Shown here one piece after another: positions 1 through 12,619 of a stretch of DNA of 64,000 nucleotides (positions are counted from its first letter, which is position 1; each line of letters opens with the position of its first letter). Source of the stretch: Hepsetus odoe (taxonomy: Eukaryota; Chordata; Actinopteri; Characiformes; Hepsetidae). The notes below the pieces were generated by a model, which made no database searches, was not told where the DNA came from, and saw only the letters and a list, made by a program, of their open reading frames with translations. Position numbers and translations under genes: made by a program. The stretch lies in the NCBI GenBank assembly GCA_017165825.1, contig CM029376.1, positions 18,329,258-18,393,257 of the forward strand, read 5' to 3'.

Positions 1-3000
1 CACTGAAACCTTAGCATGGTGTAAAAGGAGGACAACGGACCAAACAGAGATCAAGGGTGTGGTTTTGATAATGATTAAAAAGTGATTAATAGAATTTACC
101 TTATTAAACGGAGTGCTCATGACTTGACCCTTTACATTAGATAGACAGAAGAAAACTGAAAGGCACATTTAGACGCTACAGTTGCAGTGTATAAATGTAA
201 CATTCTGTAATGCTGATCTTTTTTACATTTGCTTTTTTTTAGGCGCCTTAAGAAAAATGCTGTCATTTTTGCTGCTTGTTTGTTGTCATTAACTGTGTTG
301 CTGATTTAAAAGGGAAATTACCCAAGTGGAATGATTTGCATTGGAACAATTTTGTGTTTCGAATTCCAACACGCAATTGTGAGACAGAAACAGTGAAGCC
401 TTGTCAAACAAGGTGTTGCGTACCTCTGTGGAATTCTTGAGAGTGAATTGTGGCACTTGAGCAGGTGTCTTTCCTCAGAAGATGAAAACAACAGTATTTG
501 TCAGTTATGCACAGCTTACATTTTGTACATGTACGAGTACATGTTCAGTAAGTGCCAATCATTACTTTTTATATAAAACAGGATGCTGGACTTTGGCAGG
601 TGTCAGCATTTACGGTTAGAAATATATTCACTGACTTCAGCAGTGAAATCCTTTCTATCCTGTTAATTTCACATGTCAAAGTGTCAATTGAAAAAAAATC
701 AGTTGTGTCAGTTGTTCTCTGTGGTGTTTACATTTCTGAAAAAGTATTTGAAGGATGATATTATGCACTAAAGTTTGACATTGTTTTTTTAAAATGCACT
801 TGGCATTAAAGCACAGGCTTCAGCTTATTCATCACTGAGCTTCACTGTATTCAAAACTGTATTAAATTTTCAATGATATTACATGCTCTTCCACCATCTG
901 GCCAACATATCACTAAACTTGACCCATGCCATCTAGGGGCTTGACCTTTGGCACTCACAAATGACTAGTGTAGTGGGATATTAAATGAAAAGTTATGATT
1001 TGCACAGTTATTGTGAATTTGCTTGAATCTATATAGAGTTTTTCCATGACGATCATTGTCTCCATTGGTCCTTCAAGAAAAAGAAGTTTCTGACCCAGAT
1101 CAGTATATAAAAGGTAAGGCATCCGTGTATGCAACATCTGCAGGATTTATCAACAGCTTTTTAGGGTCTGCAAGCTCATTATGGACTTTCTGTGAGCTCG
1201 ATTTCAGATAATCCAGTTTCTCCAAAACAACAACAAAAAAACTTCATCTACTCACCAAAAAGGGTGCCATTAGGTGTCAGTGTGTCTCAGAAATGGCAGT
1301 GCACTCTCTGTCTTTCAGCATATTAGGTGTGATGGATGTAAAGTTTAGTCTATGTCTATGAGGATGGTGGAGCCTAAAATCATACACAGCGGAAAGTGTT
1401 GCTTTAATGAAAGAAAAAGCCAGCTTGAGTACTCTCAGTGATATCATTGCAGATGTTTTTGTGGAAGTTTTCTGGTTTAAAATAAATTGCTAATGTTCAG
1501 AAATTTAGGTCTCATAAATATCCTGATAGATATACTAAAGTAAAAGTTTTAGCATATTATTGCTGTCCGCAATAAAAAAATAGGCATGTGAATTAAAGAA
1601 GAATCTCAAAAATGGTAACTTTACAGGAAAAGCAAAAATATTCTTAATGCTTAATTAAACCACTTAATTAATAGCTATTTCTGTTAAAATAATAATAAAA
1701 TGAATGAAGGTAAAAAGAGATGCATGGCTTCTTTCAGACGATGATAAGTTGGAAATACTTCCAATGAAAATACTACATTAATTACATGTAATTACATACA
1801 CTATTTATTACTATCCAGTCGTGACTTCACTGTCATAAAAAAATGTATACACTGTTCTTCAGTTCTTTTTAATTGTGAATTTCTGAATATGTTCTCTGAG
1901 ACACTTCTTCAACAAAGCCGAGAGGCTTTTAATTAGACAGGAACACAGGGAGAGAGGGGGGTGGTTTCATCAAAAACTGAAACAGCATTTCAAGAGAGAA
2001 TTTTACCTTTTTTTCTCATGTTTTCCCTTTTACTGCAGAATATGTAAATATGTGCCACGACATTTGCATATCCCCCCTGGTTACCTTATAGGTCCAGCAA
2101 AATTAATTTTAATGAAATTATATAGAAAAGCTGAGAATATGCCAAAAAAGAAAAAAAAAGCATGCTGTGTATACTTATGATCTGCTAAACCCTTTACTTT
2201 AGGTGTGCGTGTTATCATATTTCGCTTAATGGGTATGTGCACAGGTCATGATTCACACAATATTTTAAAGACAGCATCTCATGATCTCATATCTGAATAG
2301 ATAAACTGTAGAAATATCCAATCATTCTGTTTTAAGGCATCAGCAAAGAAATTGCCAGAGATTATTAGCACCTATAAAAAGAGTTTATCGCCATCATTGG
2401 CCATTGTTCCAGCCATAAGCTGTGGAAGAGCATATCAAAGAGTAAACTACAATAACTCAGTTCTTAATGGTCAGTGCAAACAATGCCAAATCACATTCAA
2501 TCTCATTGAGATTGCTGCAATAAAGCTTGTCAGACATAAAAAGGGGCCTCAGTCGCCCCAGCAGAACCATTCAGCAGTGGCAGCAAACATGATCCATGTC
2601 TCAATACTGTCCTGAAGAGCATGCTGGGAGTCCAGCGCTTTAGCACCAACTAATTAGACCACCATAATATTAAGAGCTGCTGGAAGCGGTGCATCATGGG
2701 AAACGTTTACACTATTAGTTCTGATGGTTTGTCGGAAATTGAATGGCTCATAGGAGTCACATGGCATAGGTTTCATGGCTGCAGTCTCTGTCATTTGACT
2801 CCTCTGATGATTCTTCATAATTTAACTGGGAAGAAGAAAAAAAAATTCAAATCATATGTAATTGTTACATCACAATAGGGAAATAAAGCAGTGTGCTACA
2901 AGGGGCTGCTCCAATTACTGTTCTCATTAAAGCAATTGAAATGACATGATGATATTATAAAACTCTAATGTGAAGGAGCGCTGAGGCCTGTGCAGCAGTA

Positions 3001-3200
3001 TGAAAGAGCAAATGGCTGAAGGAACACACCAGAGCTTATGTGTGGGTGATAGTCATCTTTGCACAGTTGGAACAGATTGTATATTTTGGCTATGTTGTTG
3101 AGATTTGGTCTGGTACTGAGGTTTTGACATAAAATACTTTGATTTAAAGTATTGCAAAAGCTCTAAAAGGTGTGTGCATTTAAGTCCATAAACATGCATT
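1..3200. other. AT-rich noncoding stretch, no gene found
   Basis: No reading frame here has the composition, length or splice context of an exon. The sequence is AT-rich with scattered homopolymers. A more GC-balanced part from about 2345 to 2990 contains CAATTA and TAATTAG-type motifs and could be a conserved noncoding element, but nothing in the sequence alone proves it. Confidence 0.5.
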
Positions 3201-3210
3201 GTTGCAAATT

Positions 3211-3314
3211 TGTGTGTGTGTGTGTGTGTTTGTGTGTGTGCGCGTGTGTGCACGTGTGTGTGCGTGTGTCTGTCTGTGTATGTGTGTGTGTGTGTGTGCG
3301 CGTGTGTGTGTGTA
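3211..3314. repeat. (GT)n microsatellite, interrupted
   Basis: About 100 bp of GT dinucleotides, interrupted by CGCG, CACG and CTGT variants. The interruptions suggest an old repeat. The Cys/Val-rich reading frame across it is an artefact of the repeat. Confidence 0.95.
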
Positions 3315-5115
3315 TTGCCCCTGTCTGCTACCAGGTCTAACGTGTCAATAGCTCCTCGCTTTAGCTTATTGATCCGTCAGATCTCAGTCATGTGAACTTT
3401 GGAGTGGGGTGCTCATGTTTCCCTGGACAACTGTGGCCAATCTGCCATGCACCCTAGTTTAGAAACCTCGGACATTAGAGAGGCCAGGCAGTCATCTGGG
3501 GAGCAGCAGGGTTTGTGTCTGTGATTTCCAAGCATCTGAAATGGAAAAGCAGCATATGTCAATAACACGGAGCCTAAACTTTAGAATACTCACTCCATCT
3601 GACATTCTACAGAGCTCAACTTATTAGGACCTCTGGAATGTAAAGCCAAATGATAGTTAAACAGTACGTGTTATTTTAAGAGTCTATATCATAGAAGGTT
3701 GTTTCTTTTTTTAAATTAACAATAGATTATGATGTAATAAGAAAAAATGCACATATGTAAATATATAAAAATATCAAAGCAATTTAATCTATCGTTGATA
3801 AGGTCCTTATTTTAAAGCTAAGCAGTTAAATCAGTTAAAGTGGCCATGTTTGAAGTATTTGTTTTAATTAATTTTAGTTTGAAATCAATAGATGACTATG
3901 AGATGAGAAATTAGAGATGTTTTGGCTTTTATTTCCTGGCAGTTGCAACTAGTTTCTTATATCTTATTACATAGAACACCAAACCACCCAGTTTTTCAAG
4001 TGAACTAATATGCTAAAACAGAAAGTTTTAAAGTTAAATAAAGTGAATAACAATTAACGTTTGGCTGCATAATGCATGATAAACCTTGCTTGCAATAACT
4101 GGCTGCAAATTGTTTTTTTTCCTTGGTTATGATGATGCTTTTAACACAGTGTCTTTCAGTTGTTTGTTCTGGGGTGTTTCTCTCTTCAGTAAGGAAATGC
4201 ATGTTCTAGAAAATCTGATCTATCATCTCATAATCACCCCTTGATCTTAAACCCACATGCCTTCAGTGCATAGCAAAAACAGACGAATTGGCCTTGCTGT
4301 TTCACTTCTTTCAGAGGGGATTGTTTTTCTCAACAATTGGCTGTAAGACAAGTAATTAACCCTCTTTCTGTATTTTGAGGACAGGAAAAGTTTGTTTTTG
4401 TTCAAGTAAAGCACTCAGGCATGCCTAATCAAGTTGAACTGTGACTGCCTCAAGTTTACTTTCTTTCTCACTGATATCCTTAAAACACACTTGGAGTGGA
4501 GATTTCAGTTTAAAAGACTATCATATTTAAGTAGGCATCCAGCCCTCAATGTTAATCAGCCATGCAGCAAATATGTCAAATGGCGATTTTTGAGGTGATT
4601 TTAGACAGACACGGGAAACAACAAAGGTTCTTTGAAGTATTGCCATTGATAAACACAAGCTTTGGTTTACAAAGATACTTTTAGTGAAGTGATCTGCAAT
4701 AGAAACATTTTTTAAAAAATGAATGTAAAGCATCCTTTAAAAATGTAAAGATGCATGTAACAATTGTGTATGGACTTTAGATGTAGTCAGCTGAAGTTGC
4801 TCAGCATTGTAAGGCAGAGTTACACTGTGTGTTCAGACCTTCAGGACCACTGACTTAATATGAAAAGTATTTGGACTATTTGGGGTTTCAGAAATGGTGG
4901 ACACAGATGTGCTGTGTTTGAAATAAGTCTGCCTTTTTAATCGAGGGATGAAACTGAATCAGCTGTAAAATGAACCTCTGTGTAGCTGCGCATCAGTCTG
5001 ACATGGGCTATTTGCAGAGACATTAATAAGATGCCATGCAACTGTGGACATCCTAGAAAACATCTTTTTCTGGGCACAATGAGGACAGAGGTCCCTTATC
5101 TTATCTTAGAAATTT
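3315..5115. other. Noncoding stretch, nothing recognised
   Basis: AT-rich sequence with no exon-like reading frame, no clear repeat family and no RNA gene that I can support. Confidence 0.5.
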
Positions 5116-5120
5116 TGTTG

Positions 5121-5370
5121 TAGGTTCTAGTGGTTACGGAGTTGGCCACATGATCAGAAGATCGTGCGTTCAAACCCCTTCCTAGTAGGTTGCCCTGAGG
5201 CACCCTTGAGAAAGGTACCGTCCACATCACAAGGTACCGTCCCCGGGCGCTTTCATACACCACTGCTGCACAGTGTTTGTGTGCATGGGTTAAATGCAGA
5301 GGTCCAGTTTCATTGTGGTTCACTGTGTGCTGTGCTATGACCTCGCAATGACAAGAATAGTCACTTTCAC
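5121..5370 (+). repeat. tRNA-derived SINE, copy 1
   Basis: The head is tRNA-like, with an A-box-like CTAGTGGTTACGG and a B-box-like GTGCGTTCAAACC. It is followed by a family body containing GCCCTGAGG, AAGGTACCGTCC and CCGGGCGCTTTCA, and ends in GACAAGAATAGTCACTTTCAC. The same body recurs at 6439, 14833, 43507, 47016 and, inverted, at 60000. The tRNA-like part has no cloverleaf-quality structure, so this is a retroposon and not a tRNA gene. Confidence 0.85.
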
Positions 5371-6000
5371 TATTCAGCCAGGCCTATACATGTAACATGG
5401 TTACTAGGCTGGCAGCTGCTTGAACGGTAAAACAGTTAGCTGTATGTGGAGTTATACTGTAGTAACTGGATGAATGGGCAAAACATCTTTAGCCTGCATA
5501 GATCAAGAGCAGAGGAGGTCGATTACTGACAGTAAGGGATGACTGAAAGTCTGATTTTTGAGAATGTCTGGAATAAATTAAAATATGCCTAGTTCTTTTT
5601 TTGCTGTTCTAAAAGAGTTAATGCAGTAGACATTAACGTGCATTACACTGGCAACAAGATTTTTAGAGCAATGCTATAGAAGAAACACAAATGTGTTTCT
5701 GAACACAAATACTGTTCGTTGTATAGTTCTGGAATTCCTTACTACATAGTGCAATGCAGATGCTGTTCTAATATAAGTTTAATATACAATATATTCATTT
5801 AAAACCCCAGGCCCAGTTCCAGAATAAAGCCACTCAGTTGCATCAGAAACCAATGGGGTACACAATTGGACAATGTTTAACTGGTATTTATTAAAAATAT
5901 AATTAAATCCACCCCCAGTTCATGATCATGTAAATAAAATGTAAGATTTATTTCAAGATCTCATGTTTCTGGGGACTACCCCATACAGTGGAAATTAGAA
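5371..6000. other. Noncoding stretch, nothing recognised
   Basis: AT-rich spacer between repeats with no exon-like frame. Confidence 0.5.
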
Positions 6001-6125
6001 ATTAGAAGTGAGATACCTTTATTGTCATTATATACATAGTACATACATAGTATTATGAAATTACAAAGCACACCTTCATATATAACAAGAACAGGCGTAC
6101 ACTGACATATGTATTGTAAAAAAAA
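6000..6125 (-). repeat. Retroposon 3' tail fragment
   Basis: GAGATACCTTTATTGTCATTA followed by a TACATAGTA series and GAAATTAC is the reverse complement of the common fish retroposon tail that reads TGACAATAAAGGTATCTC. Only the tail part is seen, so the parent family is not assigned. Confidence 0.5.
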
Positions 6126-6438
6126 AAGGCTAAAAGGACTGTCTATTAAAATTACTAATACAAGGGTCATGTTAGTGATGTTAAAATTGCACAAAGAGTT
6201 ACCAATTAATTAAGATCATAGAAGCATCTGGGGTGCTATGAAAGAGTGGCACTTGCCATAAAGACATTATGATAGTACTGATTGTATTTGAGACATTTGA
6301 AAAGGTACTATTCATTTCAAAGGCTTACTTGGCCTTGCTTAATTTCTCAAATAATAATGAATATCCAGTATAGTAAAAACAGAGGATGCTATCTGCAGCA
6401 AAGTGATCAGCCATAAGTTACACATTTAACACATATTG

Positions 6439-6652
6439 GGGCAGCGGTGCCCTAGTGATTAGCAACTAAGTCCCCGGTTTGTCCTGGGTTTGAATCCCAG
6501 ACTAGATTTCCCTGAGGTACCCTGGCAAGGTACCGTCCCCATCAATGCTCCCCAGGTGCTTTAAATAGCTGTCCCCTGCTGCATGGTGTGTAAGAGTGAA
6601 AAGCAGAAGTTGTGTTTCACTGTGTGCTTGGCTGTGTACTTTCACTTCACAT
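6439..6652 (+). repeat. tRNA-derived SINE, copy 2
   Basis: Same family as the copy at 5121. It shows GGCAGCGGTGCCCTAGTG-like head sequence, a B-box-like GGGTTTGAATCCC, then CCCTGAGGTACC, GCAAGGTACCGTCCCC and the GTTTCACTGTGTGC tail. It is diverged and shorter than the consensus implied by the other copies. Confidence 0.85.
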
Positions 6653-8685
6653 TTTAGCACTATTTAAAAGCATTAAACTTCTTAATACATGACCACAGGC
6701 CTCAGATATATGTTAGGCAGCTGGCCTAAATGCATTTTCCTGAAAGCTCAACTGAGGGTGCAAAAATGTGCACCCCACAGAACCAGGCTTGCCTCAGAGC
6801 TTTAGTTGCCTCTGAATGCCTTCATTTTCATGAGTTGAGCTCTGCAAGCTCTGCGGGACTGTAAGGCAACAGCATCAGGCATCCCTGATCTACATTATTT
6901 TCACTGTTTGCTAAAGAAACCCTTTTGGCAATTTCATTTTAATGATTGTAGTGCAGAACATAATGATAAGCACAATCATTAATTACCTTTTTTTTTTTTA
7001 ATAGATGAATAAGTGGAGAGAAGAGATTGGTGAGGATCGCTGTCCTAAATTCTATAAACTGCAAGTGTGTTTCAGCAAAGGACAAGTGAGTGAAAGAAGA
7101 GTACAATCTTTTCCCCAAGAAAGACATGATTGATCATATGGATGATTGTGCCAAAATGGGGCATCCAGTGCGTCTCTTAAAGACATCCCCAGGGAGACAT
7201 CATCCCCACCTCTGGCCACTGGCTCCTCTCAGTAACGCTATCCACATCAGAGACGTGGAACCATTGATTTAGCACTTAGCTCTTGCGTCCCTTATGAGCG
7301 CTTATCATTTCTGGCTCCTGGCCAGAGTGAAGGCGTCAAAGTTACCGATCGATTTGCCGAACTTTGAAGATCCAGAAGTGCCAGAAGGAGAGAAAGGAGG
7401 TAGGGTCAGATTTGTTTGCTTAAGTGACAGGGTGGTGGGGGTATGTGGGGGGAGGTTGGCGTTCCAGGCAAAAGACCAAAGCAACAGATGGCATTTTCTG
7501 CATCTCATATTCAGTGAAAGTGTCTTCATAATAATCTTTTGACATTTTGCAGGCAAAGATTAGCTTCAAAAATGCTAAACAATGATCTACAATAATAGAA
7601 AAAATGTCAAAGTATGCATCTTAATGGAAATTGTGCAGTGCAAAATACGACAATTATAAGATTTCTATAATACTTATAACTACTGCTTTATCGTACCACA
7701 GAATCATGTAAACGCTCTTTTACAAGAGGAATCATGAAGCAATTTGCATAGTATTACAAATCTTTTTCATGAAGCATGCTTCAGTTTTAATCAACACTTG
7801 CTTTGAAGTCATTTTGGAGCATTTCTGTTGGTCCAGTAGTCAAGGAATTCTTATAGACTGCAAAGGTTGCCTTTGTTTTGACAATGACAATATGCTGGTA
7901 GTACTATCACAGGGCCCAAAAACAGTTTCTTATGTTTTTTACACAAAGGAGTCCCGCAGAGTTTCCTCATTGTGTTTGTATTGAAACAAAGGTTGCACTT
8001 GTGTAAAATAGCTGGGAGCTTAATAACGGTCTCCTTTTGTGTCTAAATAACTACAGTGCTGGAGCTGAGATACCAGCTTATCAAGGGCAGACATTTAATG
8101 GCAAGCAACAATTCATATAAAAAGGGTAGTTATTCATATTAAAGAAACACTTTATCCTGGAACATAAACTGATAATTAGCTTCCTTTCTTTATAATATTA
8201 CTGTTGCATGTTATTTGTTGGATATGCAGTGGCCATTACCATGGTAAAGTCCTGACTGTTACACTGCATTAACTCCCATGTATTATTCAAAAACCACTTC
8301 TCCTAATGGACATTTAGAATGGGAGGATTCTAACAAAGTTTTAGAAGTTGGATCAGTATGACTTAGTAAATGGCATGTGTCTTTCTTTCTATGATTCTAA
8401 AAGTCTTTTGTGCCATCCATTTAGAGGGAGTAAACTCAGCCACTATTGCTTATGTTCTACAAATACAGTATTACCATAGCTGAGTCTTCTTCTTAGATGA
8501 AAATAAGATTCATATAAATTCCAGCATCATTTAAAAGGGATAACTATATTGTGACTATATTTAGTATGATATTCAAGTTAGTGAGTCATTAAACATGACA
8601 AAAATCTTATGTAATAAATAAATTCTGCTGCAATCTAAATATCAGAAAACTTGAGAACTTCACATAGTATGCATTACAAGCTCTT
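6653..8685. other. Noncoding stretch; possible conserved patch near 7.3 kb
   Basis: No supported gene. The part from about 7260 to 7430 is less AT-rich than its surroundings and carries overlapping open frames on both strands. None has exon-grade features or a family resemblance that I recognise. Confidence 0.4.
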
Positions 8686-8689
8686 GTGT

Positions 8690-9060
8690 TGTTTCACACT
8701 ACTTTACACTACTTCACACTGAGGCTGCATGCTAGTAGCTCCAGCGTCCTGCCTGCTATCTGGTTCCCCAGCGTCAGCCCACAGCCATTACTCTCCATAA
8801 AGGATGATGAATTAAAGGCTGGTACGGAGAGCAGCTATAGCGCCGCTGTCTCACTCCCGCTCATAAGAATGATAAAGTGCACTGCATCACCCCAGAGCCC
8901 AAACACTGCACACGCTGCAGGGCTTAGGGATGCTGGAGGAAATCAGAGAGTAAGATGCACCTTTAATCGTACAGTGTACAGAGTAAGTGCAGCTTTGATT
9001 CCCTATTCAATTGCCATGATTGGCTGTAAAATTGAAGGACATTTGCTCCACTGCCACACA
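8690..9060. promoter_or_regulatory. Candidate conserved noncoding element
   Basis: A GC-balanced block in AT-rich surroundings, with short motifs such as GATGATGAATTAAAGG and CAGCTATAGCGCCGC. A 125-codon open frame crosses it, but it lacks family motifs, a start context or splice sites, so I read the block as possible regulatory DNA. This is inferred from composition only. Confidence 0.25.
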
Positions 9061-9532
9061 TAAATAAATGTGTCAGAAGGATTCTTTGGAGCAATGACTT
9101 GTAGCCACTTTTAGTTGCCTAAAGAACCTTTAAGTGGTAGGTTCTCTGCAGAAACACTCCAGCATTTTTCATCCTAATCCTTATCTCTTTATCTACCCAT
9201 GCACTTTCTAGAATAACAAAACTGCTTTTAGAAGCCTATTATAAGTATATTTTGGGTTAGCTGGTTTTCTATGTCTAGGGCATGTAACTATAAGCTACAG
9301 ACTTGAGAAATGTTGTAGAATTGCTTTTAAGGATCATCCATGAAGGTTTATTATAGGAAACCAATAGTGTTTTTTCAGTGGCTGCAGTATGTAGTGGGCC
9401 GAAAAGCCAAAAAGTAACAGAAATACATAGAAAAAGAACATAGTTTTAAACTGCGTTTTCATAACTGCATTTATTTTAAAAATGAAAATAGGAGTTTCAT
9501 ATATAATCTGTGTCATGATATTTGCTTCCAGA

Positions 9533-9692
9533 CCTATGGACCAAGAGGTCGCAGGTTCAAATCTCACCTCTAGCACTACCACCACTGGGTTCCTGAGCAA
9601 GACCCTTATCCCAAGTTTCTCCAGGAGGTCTGTTCCTGTAATCAGGAATTGGAAGTCGCTCTGGATAAGAGCGTCTGCTAAATGCTGTAAAT
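9533..9692 (+). repeat. Second SINE family, tail with GCGTCTGCTAAATG
   Basis: A B-box-like GCAGGTTCAAATCTC is followed by GGGTTCCTGAGCAAGACCCT and the tail TCGCTCTGGATAAGAGCG plus TCTGCTAAATGCTGTAAATG. That tail is typical of abundant teleost tRNA-derived retroposons. It differs from the family at 5121. Confidence 0.8.
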
Positions 9693-12004
9693 GTTTGTTC
9701 ATTTACTGGGAGAGGTCGCTGGGGGATTGGGTAACTTTTCAATTAAACATTGACTTTTGGACAATATTTGTAGACTTTTCTAGGCTTTAGACTTAATTCT
9801 TTGGCACAATCACTCTTAGCTGTCAGTGTGTCTTTATGTAACTGACACATTCACATTTGAAACACATTACTGCTGACTGTTTTCACTGTCAAAGCTCTTT
9901 ATAATAAATTATCTCATCCTTTTACCATCCACCAACAACTTAACAGTGCTCCCCTTCCACTAAATGGCTGCTTTATATTATTATTTGTCACTCAGATGAT
10001 TAATCTCTTAAAATGTAATTGTCAGGCAAGCTGATACAGCTCCTGTTAGCACACTGATAGGGGTTCATGCCCCAGAGGAAACTTAAACAGAAGACTGAAT
10101 AGTCTGTCATCATATTTTCCCAGTTATTATTAAAATAACATAGTGGTTTGATTTTATCAGATTACCAGTAGTACCTTAATATTGAAGAGACTTGGTCGAA
10201 GACACAGTAAAAACATTGTTTTTCATCCCATCCTGATTGCAAGAAACATTATCTGTTTACCTTCAAGAGTCAGCAATGCTATAATCTGAGATCTAGCCGC
10301 TTCAGATGAAACTGCTCTGAAGTGAATAGGCTTGTGTCGCTGCTCCTTTATACCAGTATATTAGTAGACACTCATGAGTCACTGGTCAGGAGTATCAGTG
10401 GGCCACTACAGTTGAATAAAAACCACCATTAGTGTCTCTTTGAAGCCCTGTACTCACCGTTAACCTCATTTGTCTTTGTCACAAACTGGAAATGTTTCAT
10501 AACCTTGGAATTTGTCCCCCTCTTCACATTTAGGACTTTTTTTTCCTAAAGGGCCACATTACATTCAGGCTTTCATCACCTATCTAAGTGTGGCATTAAC
10601 AGCTGTCAAACACAGACACAAGAAAGGTGGGTGAGTCTCTCAGCTGGAGATAAATGACCTTTGCGGGTTTAAGTCAACACAAGCTAATCACGGCACCTCT
10701 TCTGCACCTCTTCTTCTTCTCTTCACCTGTGTTGTTCTTTTCATGTATGGCTGGTTTTCTATGCAGTTTTATAAATAGCTGCGTTCTTCAGTTTATTACG
10801 CACTTGGCCATGAAAATAAAATTCCTTCTTTTCTTCCTTTCTCTTCTTCAGAATCTCAACATTACGCTCTTTGTGCTTTATGCATAGTGCTTTTGGGCAC
10901 CATAATAAGACACTGTAAGGAATTTTGTAATGAATCATTACAAAAATGATTCATTACAGAAGCATCAGTGGAATGGTTCTTGAGGTGATATCATGTACAT
11001 AGGAGATTCCTATTCAGCTGGTAGGATTAGACATGGCAAACTTAGCTGAGAAAAAAGAGTAAAACCATTATTCCGAACAAGTATCTGTTTAATCCACTGC
11101 TAGACTCTAGTGCCATTTAAAAAACATCTTGAGGGTGAATGATGTACAGACCTTGTGTGAGACCTTTATATTTTGGAAAAATAACTTGCTCTACTAGTGA
11201 CTTGCTGTACATATTTATCTTTCATATTAATCTTGAAAAATAGATGCTGGGCACTATATATAACTCAAAAGCTGTTGCACTGCAAAGCAAGCATTTGTGA
11301 ACTTGCATTTCTGAACTAAAATACAATGTGGTACGATAAAGTATTATACAATTCGATTCTCTTCCCCTGTAAAATCAGTACAGTATCTTACTTTACAGAA
11401 GAGTGTTAGCTGTGACACGAAGCCTCAAAACAAAAACGTGACCCCCGTAGCTTGCTTATTAATCTTCACCAAGTGATAATTCTCTCTCACACACACACGG
11501 ACACTTGAGTATCCTATACATTTACCGCATACCATTCTGAACATCCTCAGTCAGCTCAAGAGATGAAGATGATGGATGAGTGTTTGGGTGCTTGCTGAGT
11601 GTTGTGCATGTGTTTCCTTAAGCCTTAACTTGCAAATTCATACATCAAATGTCATTAGGCTCTCTGGAGTGCTTCATATCTACCTTAGCAAAACTGCTTA
11701 CTTGGCATACAATCCAAGTGGAAGTGACTTGTTTCCCCCCCCTGCTCATAGACAGGAAAGAGCACACGTACACACAGATATCTACATTCAACAGATTCAC
11801 CCTGCGAGACCTTCTGAGTCATGGTGATCAGAGCTCAGAATCCAAATAGAACATTTATATCTGTGGCTTCTTGTATAAATATTCATCATAAGTGTAAATT
11901 TACGAAAAAAAAAAGATTTTCTAGAAAATGCCTGGTTTCTATTGCAATAATTATTCACTTACATCACTGAAATCGATATTAGATCTTTTTCTTCTTTTGA
12001 ATAT
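9693..12004. other. Noncoding stretch, no gene found
   Basis: AT-rich sequence without a supported exon. It contains the 14-bp perfect inverted repeat listed at 10926. Short CA and CT runs occur around 11486. Confidence 0.5.
10926..10958. repeat. Perfect 14-bp inverted repeat
   Basis: The arms TGTAATGAATCATT and AATGATTCATTACA are exact reverse complements, separated by five bases (ACAAA). The arms contain TGAATCA, an AP-1-like half motif. It may be a hairpin, the remnant of a small mobile element or chance. Confidence 0.7.
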
Positions 12005-12012
12005 TCCCGTTT

Positions 12013-12610
12013 AGGGGTCGTCACAGTGGATCATCATTTTCCATTTCTTCCTGTCCTCTGCATCTTCTTCCTTCAAACTAAACACCTGCATGTCCTCTCT
12101 CACCACAACCATAAACCTCCTCTTTGGTCTTACCCTTTTCTTCTTTCCTGGCAGCTCCATCTTCAACATCCTCCTCCCAATACAATCCTCATCTCTCCTC
12201 TGGACATGTCCACACCAATGCAGCCTTGCTTCTCTAATTTTGTCCCCAAAACGTCTAACCTGTGCTGTCCCTCTAACATACTAATTTCTAATTTTCCTGT
12301 CCATCCTTGCCACACCCAACAAAAATCTCAGCATCTTTAACTCTGACAGCTCCAGCTCCACTCCTGTCTTTTCATCAGTGCCACCGTCTCCAACCCATAC
12401 AACATAGCTGGGCTCATTACTGTCCTGTAAACCTTCCCTTTTACTCTAGCTGGTACCTGTCTGTGACAAATCACTCCAGCCACTCCTCTCCAACCATTCC
12501 AACCTGCCTGCACTCTCTTCTTCTCCTCTCTTCCACACTCACCGTTAAACTGAACTGTTGATCCCAAGTACTTAAATTCCTCCCCCCTTGGCACCTCTAT
12601 TCCCTGCATC
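12013..12610 (-). mobile_element. Degenerate non-LTR retrotransposon (reverse transcriptase C-terminal part)
   Basis: On the minus strand a frame from 12609 to 12337 carries FKYLGSTVQFNGECG, RVQAGWNGW and ARVKGKVYRTV. These are motifs of the C-terminal part of RTE/LINE-type reverse transcriptase polyproteins. Homology continues after frame breaks down to about 12013, where the reverse complement ends near a decoded RW-Q-I-CGDP-like terminus. Several frameshifts and the lack of the endonuclease and catalytic RT part show a dead, 5'-truncated copy, which is the usual fate of such elements. Confidence 0.85.
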
Positions 12611-12619
12611 CTAGAAATA

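Noticed and set aside
5121..5200. Possible tRNA gene from A-box and B-box-like motifs
   Set aside because: The same motifs recur with a shared 150-bp body in six places, so it is a tRNA-derived SINE.
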